From Yersinia mollaretii ATCC 43969 (lineage in GTDB: Bacteria; Pseudomonadota; Gammaproteobacteria; Enterobacterales; Enterobacteriaceae), in NCBI RefSeq assembly GCF_013282725.1, contig NZ_CP054043.1, positions 3,286,001 to 3,350,000 on the forward strand: a stretch of 64,000 bases of DNA, in the 5' to 3' direction. The position numbers and the translations under genes are program-made. Position 1 is the first letter of the stretch, and the number at the start of each line of letters is the position of its first letter. Shown piece by piece: positions 38,278 through 47,923 of the stretch. The notes beneath the pieces are model-generated. The model searched no databases. It saw only the letters and a list, made by a program, of their open reading frames with translations, and was not told the origin of the DNA.

Positions 38278-40872
38278 CTAACTCGTTGTCCGGTGCTCCA
38301 ACCAGTGTTCTAGCTTGATGGCGGGCAGTGCCTCAGAGAACAGGAAGCCCTGACCAATCTGATAACCTTGTCGGCTTAATAAGGTGCGCTGGGCTTCATT
38401 TTCTACCCCTTCGACAATCACCGACAACTGTAAGCTCTCACCAATGCGTATCACCGCTTCACTGAGGGTGCGACTGGTCTCGTCATATTCAAGATCATGC
38501 ACAAAACTCTTATCCAGCTTTATTTCATCAAGATCCAATCGGCGCAGATAACTCAGGCTGGAGTAGCCCGTGCCGAAATCATCCATTGATAAGCGCACGC
38601 CCAGCCGATGAATTTTTTCTATGGTGGCGAAAATAGCCGGATTATTTTCAATTAAAATATCTTCGGTGATCTCAAGTGTCAGATCCTGTGGCGGTAGGTG
38701 GTGATGCTGCAAAATATGGAGAATCATCTCCGGCAGACCCGGATTATGGAAGTTGGTGGGGGATAAATTCACAGAAACTGAGGGGATATCAATCCCCCGC
38801 AAGCGCCAGTCAGCTAACTGTTGGCAGGCGGTTTCAATCGCCCATAGGGCCAGTTCATTGATCAGACCACACTCTTCGGCGATGGGGATAAAGCGCTGCG
38901 GCGGGATACTCCCCAATATCGGGTGATTCCAGCGGCTAAGTGCTTCCACGCCATACAGATGCCCATCTTTAAGCATCACTTGGGGTTGATAAAATAGCTC
39001 AAGCGAACCGATATGAAATGCATGGCGCAGGGCATCTTCCATATCTTGGCGTTGTTGATTGAGATTATTCATTTCTGCGCTGAAGAAGTTGAAATGCCCG
39101 CGCCCCATATTTTTCGCTTTATGCAGGGCGATATCGGCATGATTCATCAGCGTATCCATATCCAGACCATTTTCTGGATACAAACTGATCCCGATACTGG
39201 CGGAGGGAATAATATTGACGTTGGTTATCTGGCAGGGCTGAGACAGCAGGCTGAGTATCTTCTCCACCTTTACCGTGGCTTGTTGTAGGGTGCAAGGTGC
39301 CAAAATAATAATAAACTCATCGCCAGACAGGCGACCAATCAGATCACTTTTGGCGAGGTCGTTGCGCAGGCGTTGGGCAATCGAAGAGAGCAGTTCATCG
39401 CCAGCCGCATGACCGAGTGAGTCATTAACTTGTTTGAAGCGATCCAGATTAATCACTAACAGGGCGAGTGTGTGGCCCATTTCAGTGGCTAACGCGATGG
39501 CTTGCTTGGCATAAACCTGAAAATGGCTACGATTGGGCAGGCCGGTCAGGGAATCATAAAAGGCTAAATGCTGAATCTGTTTGCGTGATTGTTCGCGCTC
39601 CATTGCCAAAGAGCACAAACTGGCAATGAGCTTCACCAATTGGCAGTGAAACTCACTGGGGCCACGTACCTCTTTGTAGTAAAAAGCAAATGTCCCCAGA
39701 ATCTGCCCCTGACTGGAGAGAATCGGTGTTGACCAGCACGCCCGCAGCCCATGGGGCAGGATCAGATGACGATAGTTTTCCCACAGCGGATCAGTCGCAA
39801 TATCCTGCACTTCCACCGGCTCTTTACGAAATGCGGCCGTCCCGCATGAACCCGCGATCGGGCCAATGGGGACACAGGAGAGCGCAGCGGTATAGATTAA
39901 AGGCAGGCTAGGGGCGGCGAGGTGGCTAAGGTAATTCTGCCCACTGGCCTGCAAAATGCTGGCGGTGACCTCGGGGGCAATGCGCTCCACTTCACGGCAC
40001 AGCAAGGACATCACCTCATCAAGCGGGCGCTCTCGCACCAGCGCTTCCAAAACACGATATTGCAACACTTCATACATTTTGGTCAGGGTGATATCAGTAA
40101 GGACGCCGATGCTATAACTCGGTTTACCCTGTTCATCCACCAGTGAGTTAATGACGGCGGAACACCAGTGCGGCTGGTGATCTTTACTGTAGAAAAGCTC
40201 CTGCGGTAGCAGTTGCTGGCGGGGCTCGGTTGAGGTCGCATCCATCGCCGTGAGCTGAAAATGGTGCTCACTCTGGAGCAAGTCAACCATGTTTTGCCCT
40301 ATTGCTTGCTCTGGGGTGTAACCGAAAAGTTTAGTAAAGCCTTGATTGATATAGACAGCCTGTTGCCCCAGATCACTATTGGCCGCGATAAACATAGCGC
40401 TGTCACTGCGATCCGTTAATTGCGTTAGGAGCTGCACCCACTCTTGAGTGGCTTTTTGATCCTCAATCAAAAAAGTGATGTCTTTGGCGATTTTCACCAT
40501 GTGAGTCACTGAGCCATCTGGACCGGGAACGGGCTGATAGATCGCCGCCAACCAAACTGTTGACCCATCTTTATGCAGCCGCTCAAAACGACCTTCCAGT
40601 GACTCCCCCGCCAGTAAACATATTTTAAGCGTCTGATACTCTTCGCTGGTGGCGTAATTGGGGTGGCAAAACATTAAGTGATGCTGACCAATGACTTCAT
40701 CACGCTGGTAGCCAAAATAATCAAGATAGTTTTGATTAACCGCGATAATACGGCTGGAGAGATCAAACTCAATAATGGCTAATGAGTTATCCAGTGCGGT
40801 TAATAACGCGCTATTTTCATTGTATTCAGACTGCGTGGCTTCCTGCAATGCTGCTGTTTTTTTGGCCTTCAT
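38278..40872 (-). CDS. PAS-PAS-GAF-GGDEF-EAL cyclic-di-GMP signalling protein
   Basis: This 864-residue soluble protein has two PAS domains (about residues 25-135 and 150-265), a GAF domain (about 270-425), a GGDEF domain (about 432-600) and an EAL domain (about 610-855). The GGDEF motif reads SGDEF (516-520), and the inhibitory RxxD site is AKSD (507-510), so product inhibition is lost. The EAL domain keeps its metal and base residues: EAL (643-645), the Asn in SVNLSPTNF, EITED, DDFGTGYSS, the Lys in IKLDKSF and VEGVE. A phosphodiesterase is therefore the likely net activity. The layout resembles E. coli DosP; no haem-ligand assignment is possible by eye. AGGAATTCACC precedes the ATG. Confidence 0.88.
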   Translation of the reverse strand: MKAKKTAALQEATQSEYNENSALLTALDNSLAIIEFDLSSRIIAVNQNYLDYFGYQRDEVIGQHHLMFCHPNYATSEEYQTLKICLLAGESLEGRFERLHKDGSTVWLAAIYQPVPGPDGSVTHMVKIAKDITFLIEDQKATQEWVQLLTQLTDRSDSAMFIAANSDLGQQAVYINQGFTKLFGYTPEQAIGQNMVDLLQSEHHFQLTAMDATSTEPRQQLLPQELFYSKDHQPHWCSAVINSLVDEQGKPSYSIGVLTDITLTKMYEVLQYRVLEALVRERPLDEVMSLLCREVERIAPEVTASILQASGQNYLSHLAAPSLPLIYTAALSCVPIGPIAGSCGTAAFRKEPVEVQDIATDPLWENYRHLILPHGLRACWSTPILSSQGQILGTFAFYYKEVRGPSEFHCQLVKLIASLCSLAMEREQSRKQIQHLAFYDSLTGLPNRSHFQVYAKQAIALATEMGHTLALLVINLDRFKQVNDSLGHAAGDELLSSIAQRLRNDLAKSDLIGRLSGDEFIIILAPCTLQQATVKVEKILSLLSQPCQITNVNIIPSASIGISLYPENGLDMDTLMNHADIALHKAKNMGRGHFNFFSAEMNNLNQQRQDMEDALRHAFHIGSLELFYQPQVMLKDGHLYGVEALSRWNHPILGSIPPQRFIPIAEECGLINELALWAIETACQQLADWRLRGIDIPSVSVNLSPTNFHNPGLPEMILHILQHHHLPPQDLTLEITEDILIENNPAIFATIEKIHRLGVRLSMDDFGTGYSSLSYLRRLDLDEIKLDKSFVHDLEYDETSRTLSEAVIRIGESLQLSVIVEGVENEAQRTLLSRQGYQIGQGFLFSEALPAIKLEHWLEHRTTS

Positions 40873-41253
40873 GGTGAATTCCTATGCGAAAGAAGCGCTT
40901 GGCAGTCAATTACTTAAATAAAATCACCTTTGTAACCCTCATGAAATAACACCATTCTTGAATAAAAAATATAGGATAAATGATAAATATTGAGTGCAAA
41001 TTAATAATGAAAACATTAAAGATACGACAGTCTTATTTATTCTGGATCTGCCACAATACACAGATTGCGGACAAGATTTGCCATTAAGTTTAGTCGATAT
41101 TCCGGTAGGTAAATGAGGTATTTAATGCTGGCACGTGACAGCCATCGTTCTATTTTTCGTCAAGCCAGAGGGCGGAACAAATCCTATTTCTGTTGGCAGG
41201 GAGAAGCCATTACCCGACGAATAAGAGTCGGGTAATGGCGGGGAGGGCGAAGA
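40873..41253. other. Intergenic region between the EAL gene and the pirin gene
   Basis: This 381-base spacer contains no convincing gene. A 36-codon frame at 41125-41235 has GAGGT upstream but ends inside the hairpin at 41206-41239 and matches nothing I know. The first 150 bases are AT-rich and likely hold the promoter of the reverse-strand EAL gene. Confidence 0.6.
41206..41239. terminator. Perfect 13-bp hairpin after the pirin gene
   Basis: GCCATTACCCGAC (41206-41218) and GTCGGGTAATGGC (41227-41239) pair perfectly around an 8-base loop, 15 bases beyond the pirin stop. On the reverse strand TTCTCCC follows, a weak T-tract. Confidence 0.75.
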
Positions 41254-42126
41254 TTATGAGTGACTCTCCATTGAACCGAAACGACCACTGTTAAAATCAG
41301 CAATAGCTTCGTTTATCTGTTGCTGCGTGTTCATCACAAAGGGGCCGTAACCGATGATAGGCTCATCAATAGGCTCACCACTGAGTAACAGCAGCAGGGC
41401 ATCATTATTGGCCTCAATAGTCACATTGCTGCCCGCCGCGTCCAGCAGCACCATCTCGGCATCACGGGCAATCGCATCACCATTCACCAGCACGCTACCT
41501 CGCAGCACGATTAAGGCGGTATTCCAGCCAACTGGCAGGGAGAACTCCGCACTTTTTCCTTGATTCAACCGGATATCCCAAACATTCAGTGGTGAGAAGG
41601 TATGTGCAGGGCCGTGTTCCTCTGTGTAATCGCCGGCGATCACGCGCAGGCTACCGGCATCGTCAGGTAGCGCGACCTGAGGAATATTTTCACTGCGAAT
41701 AGCTTGATAGCCCGGCGCAGTCATTTTGTCTTTTGCGGGCAAGTTGACCCACAGTTGCACCATTTCGAAGGCTCCGCCCCGTTGAGCGAAAGTCTCGGCA
41801 TGAAACTCCTCATGCAGAATACCGCCACCGGCAGTCATCCACTGGACATCACCGGGGCCGATAATGCCGCCTTTACCGGTTGAATCACGATGCTCAACCT
41901 CCCCGTGATAGACGATAGTGACGGTTTCAAAACCGCGATGCGGATGCTGCCCAACACCACGGCGATGAGAGGTTGGCGTGAAATCCGCTGGCCCGGCATA
42001 GTCGAGCAGCAGGAAAGGGCTAAGCTGTTTGCCGTGGCTCTGATATGAGAACAGAGAGCGCACAGGGAAACCATCACCCACCCAATGTTGGCGTGGCGCA
42101 CGATAGATACCTTGGACTTTTTTCAT
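41254..42126 (-). CDS. Pirin family protein
   Basis: This bicupin of 290 residues has the pirin metal-binding set in the N-terminal cupin: HPHRGFETVTIVYHGEVEHRDS near residues 61-82 (two His), a further His near 105 in ILHEEF, and Glu near 107. Bacterial pirins act as quercetinases or redox and metabolic modulators; the substrate is unknown. AGGAGATTAAG precedes the ATG. It is divergent from a LysR gene (212 bases), a common arrangement in which the LysR protein controls the pirin. Confidence 0.88.
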   Translation of the reverse strand: MKKVQGIYRAPRQHWVGDGFPVRSLFSYQSHGKQLSPFLLLDYAGPADFTPTSHRRGVGQHPHRGFETVTIVYHGEVEHRDSTGKGGIIGPGDVQWMTAGGGILHEEFHAETFAQRGGAFEMVQLWVNLPAKDKMTAPGYQAIRSENIPQVALPDDAGSLRVIAGDYTEEHGPAHTFSPLNVWDIRLNQGKSAEFSLPVGWNTALIVLRGSVLVNGDAIARDAEMVLLDAAGSNVTIEANNDALLLLLSGEPIDEPIIGYGPFVMNTQQQINEAIADFNSGRFGSMESHS

Positions 42127-42338
42127 CTTAATCTCCTGACAGCGTCGTTTTACTTCAGCATTAATATTTTTATACCGACGTTAATGCGGTATAGCAGCGT
42201 TGAGATACAACATCCCGGCTGCAAGTGGGATAAAGTATATATTTGGGATAATGTAAGCACTAGGTAGCAGAACTAAGCATCAGTGTTCTATTATTGGAAC
42301 AATGATAATAATAACGGCAGGATAACAGCGAGGCAGGT

Positions 42339-43244
42339 ATGCAAGATCTCAATGATCTCTACTATTACGCCGAGGTGGTGGAGCACGGGGGATTCAGTGC
42401 TGCGGCGCGGGTGCTGGGCTTGCCAAAATCAAAGCTAAGTCGGCGATTAGCCCTGCTGGAGGAGCGATTAGGCGTGCGGCTGATTCAGCGCTCAACGCGA
42501 CGCTTTGCGGTGACGGACGTCGGGCGCACCTATTACGAACATTGCAAGGCGATGCTGGAAGAGGCGCGGGCCGCTCAGGAGTCCATCGAGTTAACTCGAG
42601 CGGAGCCACGTGGCGTGGTGCGTATCACCTGCCCGGTGGCGCTGTTGCAGACCACCGTCAGCACGATGTTGGCGGATTTTATGGCCAGTTGTCCCTTGGT
42701 GACGATTCACCTTGAATCGACCAATCGGCAGGTGGATTTGGTCGCGGAAGCCATCGATATCGCCATTCGCGTGCGGCCACCGCCCTTGCAGGACAGTGAT
42801 CTGGTGCTGAAGGTGTTGGGGAATCGTTGTCAGTGTTTGGTGGCCAGCCCTGAATTGATTGCGCAGCAAGGCGCGGTTACTGTTCCCGCCGATCTCAGTG
42901 GCTGGCCGAGCCTTGGATTAGGGCAGCCGCAGCAAGAGTTTATCTGGCGTTTAGACGGGCCAGAGGGAGCACATGCCGCCATTTATCATCAGCCACGACT
43001 GGTCACGGCAGACATGACCACACTGCGCAGTGCGGCACAATGTGGTGTCGGGGTGGTGCAACTTCCCGTGATGATGGTGGCAGATCAATTGGCGCAGGGG
43101 GAGTTAGTGCGGCTATTACCGGCGTGGTCGCTGCGCCATGAGATTATTCATGCGGTCTTTCCATCACGGCGCGGTCTGCTGCCCTCGGTGCGCAGTGTGT
43201 TGGACTATCTGGCACTGCGTTTTAGCCAACTGGATGATCGATAA
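42339..43244 (+). CDS. LysR-family regulator divergent from pirin
   Basis: This 301-residue regulator has the helix-turn-helix near residues 16-40 (GGFSAAARVLGLPKSKLSRRLALLE), followed by a wing and a substrate-binding domain from about residue 88 (GVVRITCPVALLQ). It is of the AaeR/DsdC-like class with broad ligands. The gene is GC-richer than the other two LysR genes here. It probably regulates itself and the divergent pirin. Its stop abuts the 17-bp tandem array. Confidence 0.9.
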   Translation: MQDLNDLYYYAEVVEHGGFSAAARVLGLPKSKLSRRLALLEERLGVRLIQRSTRRFAVTDVGRTYYEHCKAMLEEARAAQESIELTRAEPRGVVRITCPVALLQTTVSTMLADFMASCPLVTIHLESTNRQVDLVAEAIDIAIRVRPPPLQDSDLVLKVLGNRCQCLVASPELIAQQGAVTVPADLSGWPSLGLGQPQQEFIWRLDGPEGAHAAIYHQPRLVTADMTTLRSAAQCGVGVVQLPVMMVADQLAQGELVRLLPAWSLRHEIIHAVFPSRRGLLPSVRSVLDYLALRFSQLDDR

Positions 43245-43312
43245 CGGTTTCATGTTTATAGCGGATCAGTGTTTGTAACGGATGAATGTTTGTAACGGAT
43301 CAATGTTTATGG
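43245..43312. repeat. Four-unit 17-bp tandem repeat
   Basis: Consecutive 17-bp units start at 43245, 43262, 43279 and 43296, with consensus CGGATCAATGTTTGTAA. Units two to four differ at one to four positions; the first is more diverged. The array begins right after the LysR stop and runs across the stop codon of the convergent EamA gene (43300). Confidence 0.85.
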
Positions 43313-44349
43313 CGATGATGAGAATCAGGAAAGTGGGGATGCGAGTGTGTCATCGGCCGATGTTGATGGCGATGCTTATGGGGCACACCGGTGACAATGG
43401 GGAAGTCATGTGAATGGTGGTGATGCTCGTCATGGATATGCGTGTGTTCGTGTTCCAACTCATCATGAAGATGTTGATGCTCATGCTGTTCCGTCAGATG
43501 CAGCCAAATGCCGATCGCCATCAACACGCCCGCCATGATCAGCGGAAACGTGACGGTGTCACCCATAACCACCGCTAATGCCGCCCCTAAAAAGGGTGCG
43601 ATGGAGAAATAAGCGCCAGTGCGCGCCGTCCCGAGATGGCGCAAGCCAATCACAAACAGCGCCAAACTCACACCATAAGCAAAGAATCCGACCAGCAGAG
43701 CACCTGCTAAATTGGCCAGCGGCGGTAAAGTCGCGCCGAGCATAAAAGCCAGACTGAGATTGACCGCACCCGCCACCAGCCCTTTGACGGAGGCAATCCA
43801 TGTGGCATCCGTCAGCGATACTTTGCGGGTCAGATTATTATCAATGCCCCATGCGAAGCACGCGGCCAGAATTGCCAGAGTGGGCCACACGCCAGCAAAA
43901 CGTGCCTCACCCGGCCAGCTTAAAATGGCCGCGCCCGCCACAATGACAACCATGCCCAGCGCAATACGGCGGTCAAAATTCTCTTTGAAAGCGAACCATG
44001 CCAGCAGGGCGGTAAATACCCCTTCGGCATTGAGCAATAATGATGCGCCAGAGGCCGGCATACCAGTGAGGCCCATCATCAGCAGAACTGGGGCTACCAC
44101 GCCACCCGCCGTAATCGCCCCGACAAACCACCACAATTCATGACGCGGCAGGCGGACAGCAGGGGCGCGAGTGACCAGCCGATAGAGCGCCAAACCCACC
44201 CCTGAGCCGAAGTAGAGTAAACCCGCCAGCAGCCAAGGGCTGACGGTATTGAGCAACTGTTTTGCCAGTGGGGTGCCTGCACCAAATAGCACCGCAGCGG
44301 TTAATGCTGCCAAAACCCCCGGCTGCCGTAGTCCATCATGCCATTTCAT
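43300..44349 (-). CDS. EamA/DMT-family transporter with a histidine-rich C-terminus
   Basis: This 349-residue inner-membrane protein has ten predicted helices arranged as two EamA repeats (residues about 10-140 and 155-285). The polar tail of about 60 residues (from LTEQHEHQHLHDE to the end) is dominated by His in HxH and HxHxH patterns (HEHTHIHDEHHHHSHD and HSHPHFPDSHHRHKH). Such a tail suggests metal binding, as in some zinc or nickel transporters. The core is of the drug/metabolite class, so the real substrate is open. The 3' end lies in a tandem repeat. Confidence 0.88.
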   Translation of the reverse strand: MKWHDGLRQPGVLAALTAAVLFGAGTPLAKQLLNTVSPWLLAGLLYFGSGVGLALYRLVTRAPAVRLPRHELWWFVGAITAGGVVAPVLLMMGLTGMPASGASLLLNAEGVFTALLAWFAFKENFDRRIALGMVVIVAGAAILSWPGEARFAGVWPTLAILAACFAWGIDNNLTRKVSLTDATWIASVKGLVAGAVNLSLAFMLGATLPPLANLAGALLVGFFAYGVSLALFVIGLRHLGTARTGAYFSIAPFLGAALAVVMGDTVTFPLIMAGVLMAIGIWLHLTEQHEHQHLHDELEHEHTHIHDEHHHHSHDFPIVTGVPHKHRHQHRPMTHSHPHFPDSHHRHKH

Positions 44350-44461
44350 GGGTTGACTCTGAGAATATCGAGAAGCGCTAATTTTAGCGCAAGAAAAAGC
44401 CGGAAAACTATTTCTGCATCAAAAATTCTTAATCAGAAAAGAGTCGCCGGCCATTTTAGGA

Positions 44462-45739
44462 TTAATTATCAACGGTCTGCTTATGGAACAACTCACGGAA
44501 GACCGGGTAGATATCTTCAGGTTCCCGGATATGTTGCATGGCGAAATTCTCAAATTTTGCCTGTAAATCTTCATATTCACGCCACAATGTTTGGTGAGCG
44601 CGGCGGGTAATCTCAATGTAGCTGTAGTAACGCACCACCGGCAGAATTTTTTTCGCCAGCAACTCATGACACAGCGGTGAGTCATCTGCCCAGTTATCGC
44701 CATCAGAGGCTTGGGCGGCATAGATATTCCACTGTGCGGGGTCGTAGCGCTCCTGAACCACTTCATCCATCAGTTTCAGTGCGCTGGAGACGATCGTCCC
44801 CCCGGTCTCTTGCGAGTAGAAGAACTCTTGCTCATCCACCTCTTTGGCTTGCGTATGGTGGCGGATATAGACCACATCGACGTTTTTATAGGTTCGGCTC
44901 AGGAACAGATAGAGCAGGATGTAAAAGCGCTTTGCCATGTCCTTAGTGGCCTGATCCATCGAACCTGACACGTCCATTAGGCAGAACATCACCGCCTGAC
45001 TGGAAGGCTCAGGCCGTTTTTCATAGTTTTTATAGCGTAAATCGAAAGTATCAATAAAAGGCACACGGGCGATTTTTTGCTTTAATTCGGCAATGGCTTT
45101 ACGGACGCGCTCCTCTTCCAGCAATTGCGCCGGTTCAGAGTTTTCCAGCACGCTTAGGGTCTCTTCCAGCTCACGTAGCTCACGGCGCTTACTGGCTGTC
45201 ATGGCGGTACGCCGAGCCAGCGAGTTTTGCAGCGAGCGAACCACACTGATATTGGCTGGCACGCCATTTGAGGTGTAACCCGCGCGGTGAGTCTTAAATT
45301 CTGTTAGCTGCTTATACTGATTCTTCTTCAGGTTGGGCAGGGCGAGATCTTCAAACAGCAAGTCAAGGTACTCATCTTTGGAGATCTGAAAGACAAATTC
45401 ATCTTCGCCTTCGCCGTCCTGACCGGCATTCCCCTGACCACTTCCGCTGCCACCACCACCACCTTGCGGGCGTTCGACGCGATCATTGGTGACAAAATGG
45501 TCATTGCCGGGATGTACCCTGTGACGTAAACCGCCTCGGCCCTGATGGAACATTGGCTCATTGATGTCATCAATAGGGATTGAGACTGACTCACCACTCT
45601 CAATATCAGTAACCGACCTTTTGTTGATGGCATCGGAAATCGACTGTTTAATTTGCGACTTATAGCGGCGCAAAAAGCGCTGGCGATTCACCATGCTTTT
45701 GTTTTTGCCGTTAAGTCGTCTGTCAATAAAGTAGCCCAT
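44462..45739 (-). CDS. yeaH: YeaH, VWA-like partner of the YeaG kinase
   Basis: This 425-residue cytoplasmic protein of the YeaH/YhbH family has a Gly/Ser-rich low-complexity stretch ([15 protein letters not shown], near residues 82-96). A von Willebrand factor A-like domain follows, with a MIDAS motif (MDVSGSMDQ near 250). It acts with YeaG in nutrient-stress signalling. The frame opens 11 codons earlier, but GGGGGATAT before ATG 45739 matches the family start [11 protein letters not shown]. The tandem ERIC elements separate it from yeaG. Confidence 0.93.
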   Translation of the reverse strand: MGYFIDRRLNGKNKSMVNRQRFLRRYKSQIKQSISDAINKRSVTDIESGESVSIPIDDINEPMFHQGRGGLRHRVHPGNDHFVTNDRVERPQGGGGGSGSGQGNAGQDGEGEDEFVFQISKDEYLDLLFEDLALPNLKKNQYKQLTEFKTHRAGYTSNGVPANISVVRSLQNSLARRTAMTASKRRELRELEETLSVLENSEPAQLLEEERVRKAIAELKQKIARVPFIDTFDLRYKNYEKRPEPSSQAVMFCLMDVSGSMDQATKDMAKRFYILLYLFLSRTYKNVDVVYIRHHTQAKEVDEQEFFYSQETGGTIVSSALKLMDEVVQERYDPAQWNIYAAQASDGDNWADDSPLCHELLAKKILPVVRYYSYIEITRRAHQTLWREYEDLQAKFENFAMQHIREPEDIYPVFRELFHKQTVDN

Positions 45740-45760
45740 ATATCCCCCAAACGACTCTGC

Positions 45761-45884
45761 CATCCCCTGCATCTTTCCACATTGTGGCAGTGTTGGCTGC
45801 CTTCACTCGCCCCAGTCACTTAGTGGACTAAGCTCCCGGAGCCTCGCTTAGTTGCCGCCTTGCCACAACGGGAAAGCTATTGGG
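45761..45884. repeat. ERIC element between yeaG and yeaH
   Basis: The conserved ERIC core is visible: TTGGCTGCCTTCACTCGCCC followed by CAGTCACTTAGTGG, then AAGCTCCCGGAGC and CTCGCTTAGTTGCCGCCTTG. CTATTGGG marks the right end. It lies inside the yeaG-yeaH transcription unit, so it would be transcribed and could fold into its long stem-loop. Confidence 0.85.
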
Positions 45885-45952
45885 GCCATCCCCTGCATCT
45901 TTCCCCGTTGTGGGGGTGTTAGTCACCTTGCCACAACGGGAAAGCTATTGGG
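45885..45952. repeat. Internally deleted ERIC copy in tandem
   Basis: The left end (GCCATCCCCTGCATCTTTCC at 45885-45904) repeats 45759-45778 exactly. The right end (45926-45952, starting CCTTGCCACAACGGG) repeats 45858-45884. The ERIC centre is missing, so this is a 68-bp short copy directly abutting the full one. Confidence 0.85.
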
Positions 45953-45988
45953 TCTTTACCCACTATGCGCGGTAAATTGATGATCGGG

Positions 45989-47923
45989 TTATGACGATTT
46001 TCTGACCCGCAGATACCATTCACACAGCAAGCGAACCTGCTTGCGGGTATAACCTTTCTCCATCATCCGATCGACAAAGTCATCATGTTTTTTCTGCTCA
46101 TCCGTTGAGGTCTTGGCATTAAAGGAGATCACCGGCAGTAACTCTTCGGTGTTAGAGAACATCTTCTTCTCAATCACCGTGCGTAGCTTCTCGTAACTGG
46201 TCCAGTTTGGATTGCGGCCACTGTTGTTGGCTCTGGCGCGCAACACGAAGTTGACTATCTCATTACGGAAATCTTTCGGGTTACTGATACCCGCAGGTTT
46301 TTCAATTTTCTCCAGTTCAGCATTCAGTGATTCACGGTCAAATAGCTGCCCGGTGTCTGGATCACGATACTCCTGATCCTGAATCCAGAAATCGGCATAG
46401 ATAACATAGCGGTCAAAAATATTCTGGCCGTACTCAGAGTAGGACTCCAAATAGGCGGTCTGGATCTCTTTACCAATAAACTCGGCGTATTTTGGGATCA
46501 GATAGCCTTTCAGGTGCTCGAGATATTTCTCCGCCACATCTTGCTGGAACTGCTCACGCTCGATCTGTTGCTCCAGTACATAGAAGAGGTGAACTGGGTT
46601 GGCAGCCACTTCAGCATGATCAAAGTTAAACACACGAGACAGAATTTTAAAGGCAAAACGGGTAGAGAGTCCGTTCATCCCTTCGTCTACCCCCGCGTAG
46701 TCCCGATACTCCTGATAAGACTTGGCTTTCGGGTCGGTATCTTTCAGACTTTCACCGTCATACACCCGCATTTTGGAGTAAATACTGGAGTTTTCTGGCT
46801 CTTTCATTCTGGAGAGAATTGAGAAGCGGGCCAGTGTTTCCAAAGTGCCAGGGGCGCATGGCGCGTGGGTTAACTCACTGTGATTCAACAGCTTGTCGTA
46901 GATTTTGATCTCTTCTGATACACGCAAGCAATACGGAACCTTGACGATATAAACACGGTCAAGGAATGCCTCATTATTTTTGTTATTACGGAAGGTGACC
47001 CACTCTGACTCATTTGAGTGCGCAAGAATAATGCCGCTGAATGGTAGGGCCGATATTCCCTCCGTACCGTTGTAGTTTCCTTCTTGAGTCGCGGTAAGCA
47101 GTGGATGCAGCACCTTAATCGGCGCTTTGAACATCTCGACGAACTCCATGATCCCTTGGTTAGCGCGGCACAAAGCGCCGGAGTAACCATAAGCATCAGG
47201 GTCGTTTTGAGCATGATTCTCCAACTTCCGGATATCAACTTTACCGACCAGCGCAGAGATATCCTGATTATTTTCATCACCGGGTTCTGTTTTCGCGATC
47301 GCAATCTGTTCAAGAATCGACGGCCAGACTTTAATCACTTTGAACTTAGTGATGTCACCGCCAAAGTCGTGCAGACGTTTTGCCGCCCACGGCGACATTA
47401 TGGTGCCGAGGTAACGGCTAGGAATGTTGTACTCTTTGGCCAGAATCGCCGCGTCTTCCTGCGGGTTAAATAAACAGAGCGGGTGGTCATTGACTGGGCT
47501 GCGCTCGCCATTGGCACTTAAAATATAGATAGGCACCCGCTGCATTAGGGCTTTCAGGCGCTCAGCCAGTGATGACTTACCCCCACCGACGGGGCCAAGT
47601 AAATAGAGGATTTGTTTCTTCTCTTCCAGCCCTTGAGCGGCGTGTTTGAGATAGGAAACAATCTGTTCTATGGCCTCTTCCATGCCATAAAACTCTTCAA
47701 AAGCAGGGTAACGCGCGATAACTCGGTTAGAAAATAGCCGAGACATGCGGGACTCAAGCGCGGTATCGACCATGACTGGCTCACCGATAGCCATCAACAG
47801 ACGCTCAGCCGCATTGGCATAGGCACTGCGATCTTGCTGACAGATGGTGAGAAACTCCTGCAGTGTGAACTCTTCGTCCTTGGCCGCCTCATAGCGTTGG
47901 CGATAGTGATCAAATATGTTCAT
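45989..47923 (-). CDS. yeaG: PrkA-type serine protein kinase YeaG
   Basis: This 644-residue PrkA-family kinase has an N-terminal AAA-like domain with Walker A (GPVGGGKSSLAERLK near residues 110-124) and a C-terminal PrkA domain. YeaG is implicated in the response to nitrogen starvation and sustained stress in E. coli, together with YeaH. It leads yeaG-yeaH; the 249 bases between the genes hold two ERIC copies. SpoVR-like ycgB is elsewhere in this window. Confidence 0.95.
   Translation of the reverse strand: MNIFDHYRQRYEAAKDEEFTLQEFLTICQQDRSAYANAAERLLMAIGEPVMVDTALESRMSRLFSNRVIARYPAFEEFYGMEEAIEQIVSYLKHAAQGLEEKKQILYLLGPVGGGKSSLAERLKALMQRVPIYILSANGERSPVNDHPLCLFNPQEDAAILAKEYNIPSRYLGTIMSPWAAKRLHDFGGDITKFKVIKVWPSILEQIAIAKTEPGDENNQDISALVGKVDIRKLENHAQNDPDAYGYSGALCRANQGIMEFVEMFKAPIKVLHPLLTATQEGNYNGTEGISALPFSGIILAHSNESEWVTFRNNKNNEAFLDRVYIVKVPYCLRVSEEIKIYDKLLNHSELTHAPCAPGTLETLARFSILSRMKEPENSSIYSKMRVYDGESLKDTDPKAKSYQEYRDYAGVDEGMNGLSTRFAFKILSRVFNFDHAEVAANPVHLFYVLEQQIEREQFQQDVAEKYLEHLKGYLIPKYAEFIGKEIQTAYLESYSEYGQNIFDRYVIYADFWIQDQEYRDPDTGQLFDRESLNAELEKIEKPAGISNPKDFRNEIVNFVLRARANNSGRNPNWTSYEKLRTVIEKKMFSNTEELLPVISFNAKTSTDEQKKHDDFVDRMMEKGYTRKQVRLLCEWYLRVRKSS

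Noticed and set aside
41125..41235. 36-residue basic frame with GAGGT upstream
   Set aside because: Ends inside the 13-bp hairpin after the pirin gene and matches nothing; probably chance.
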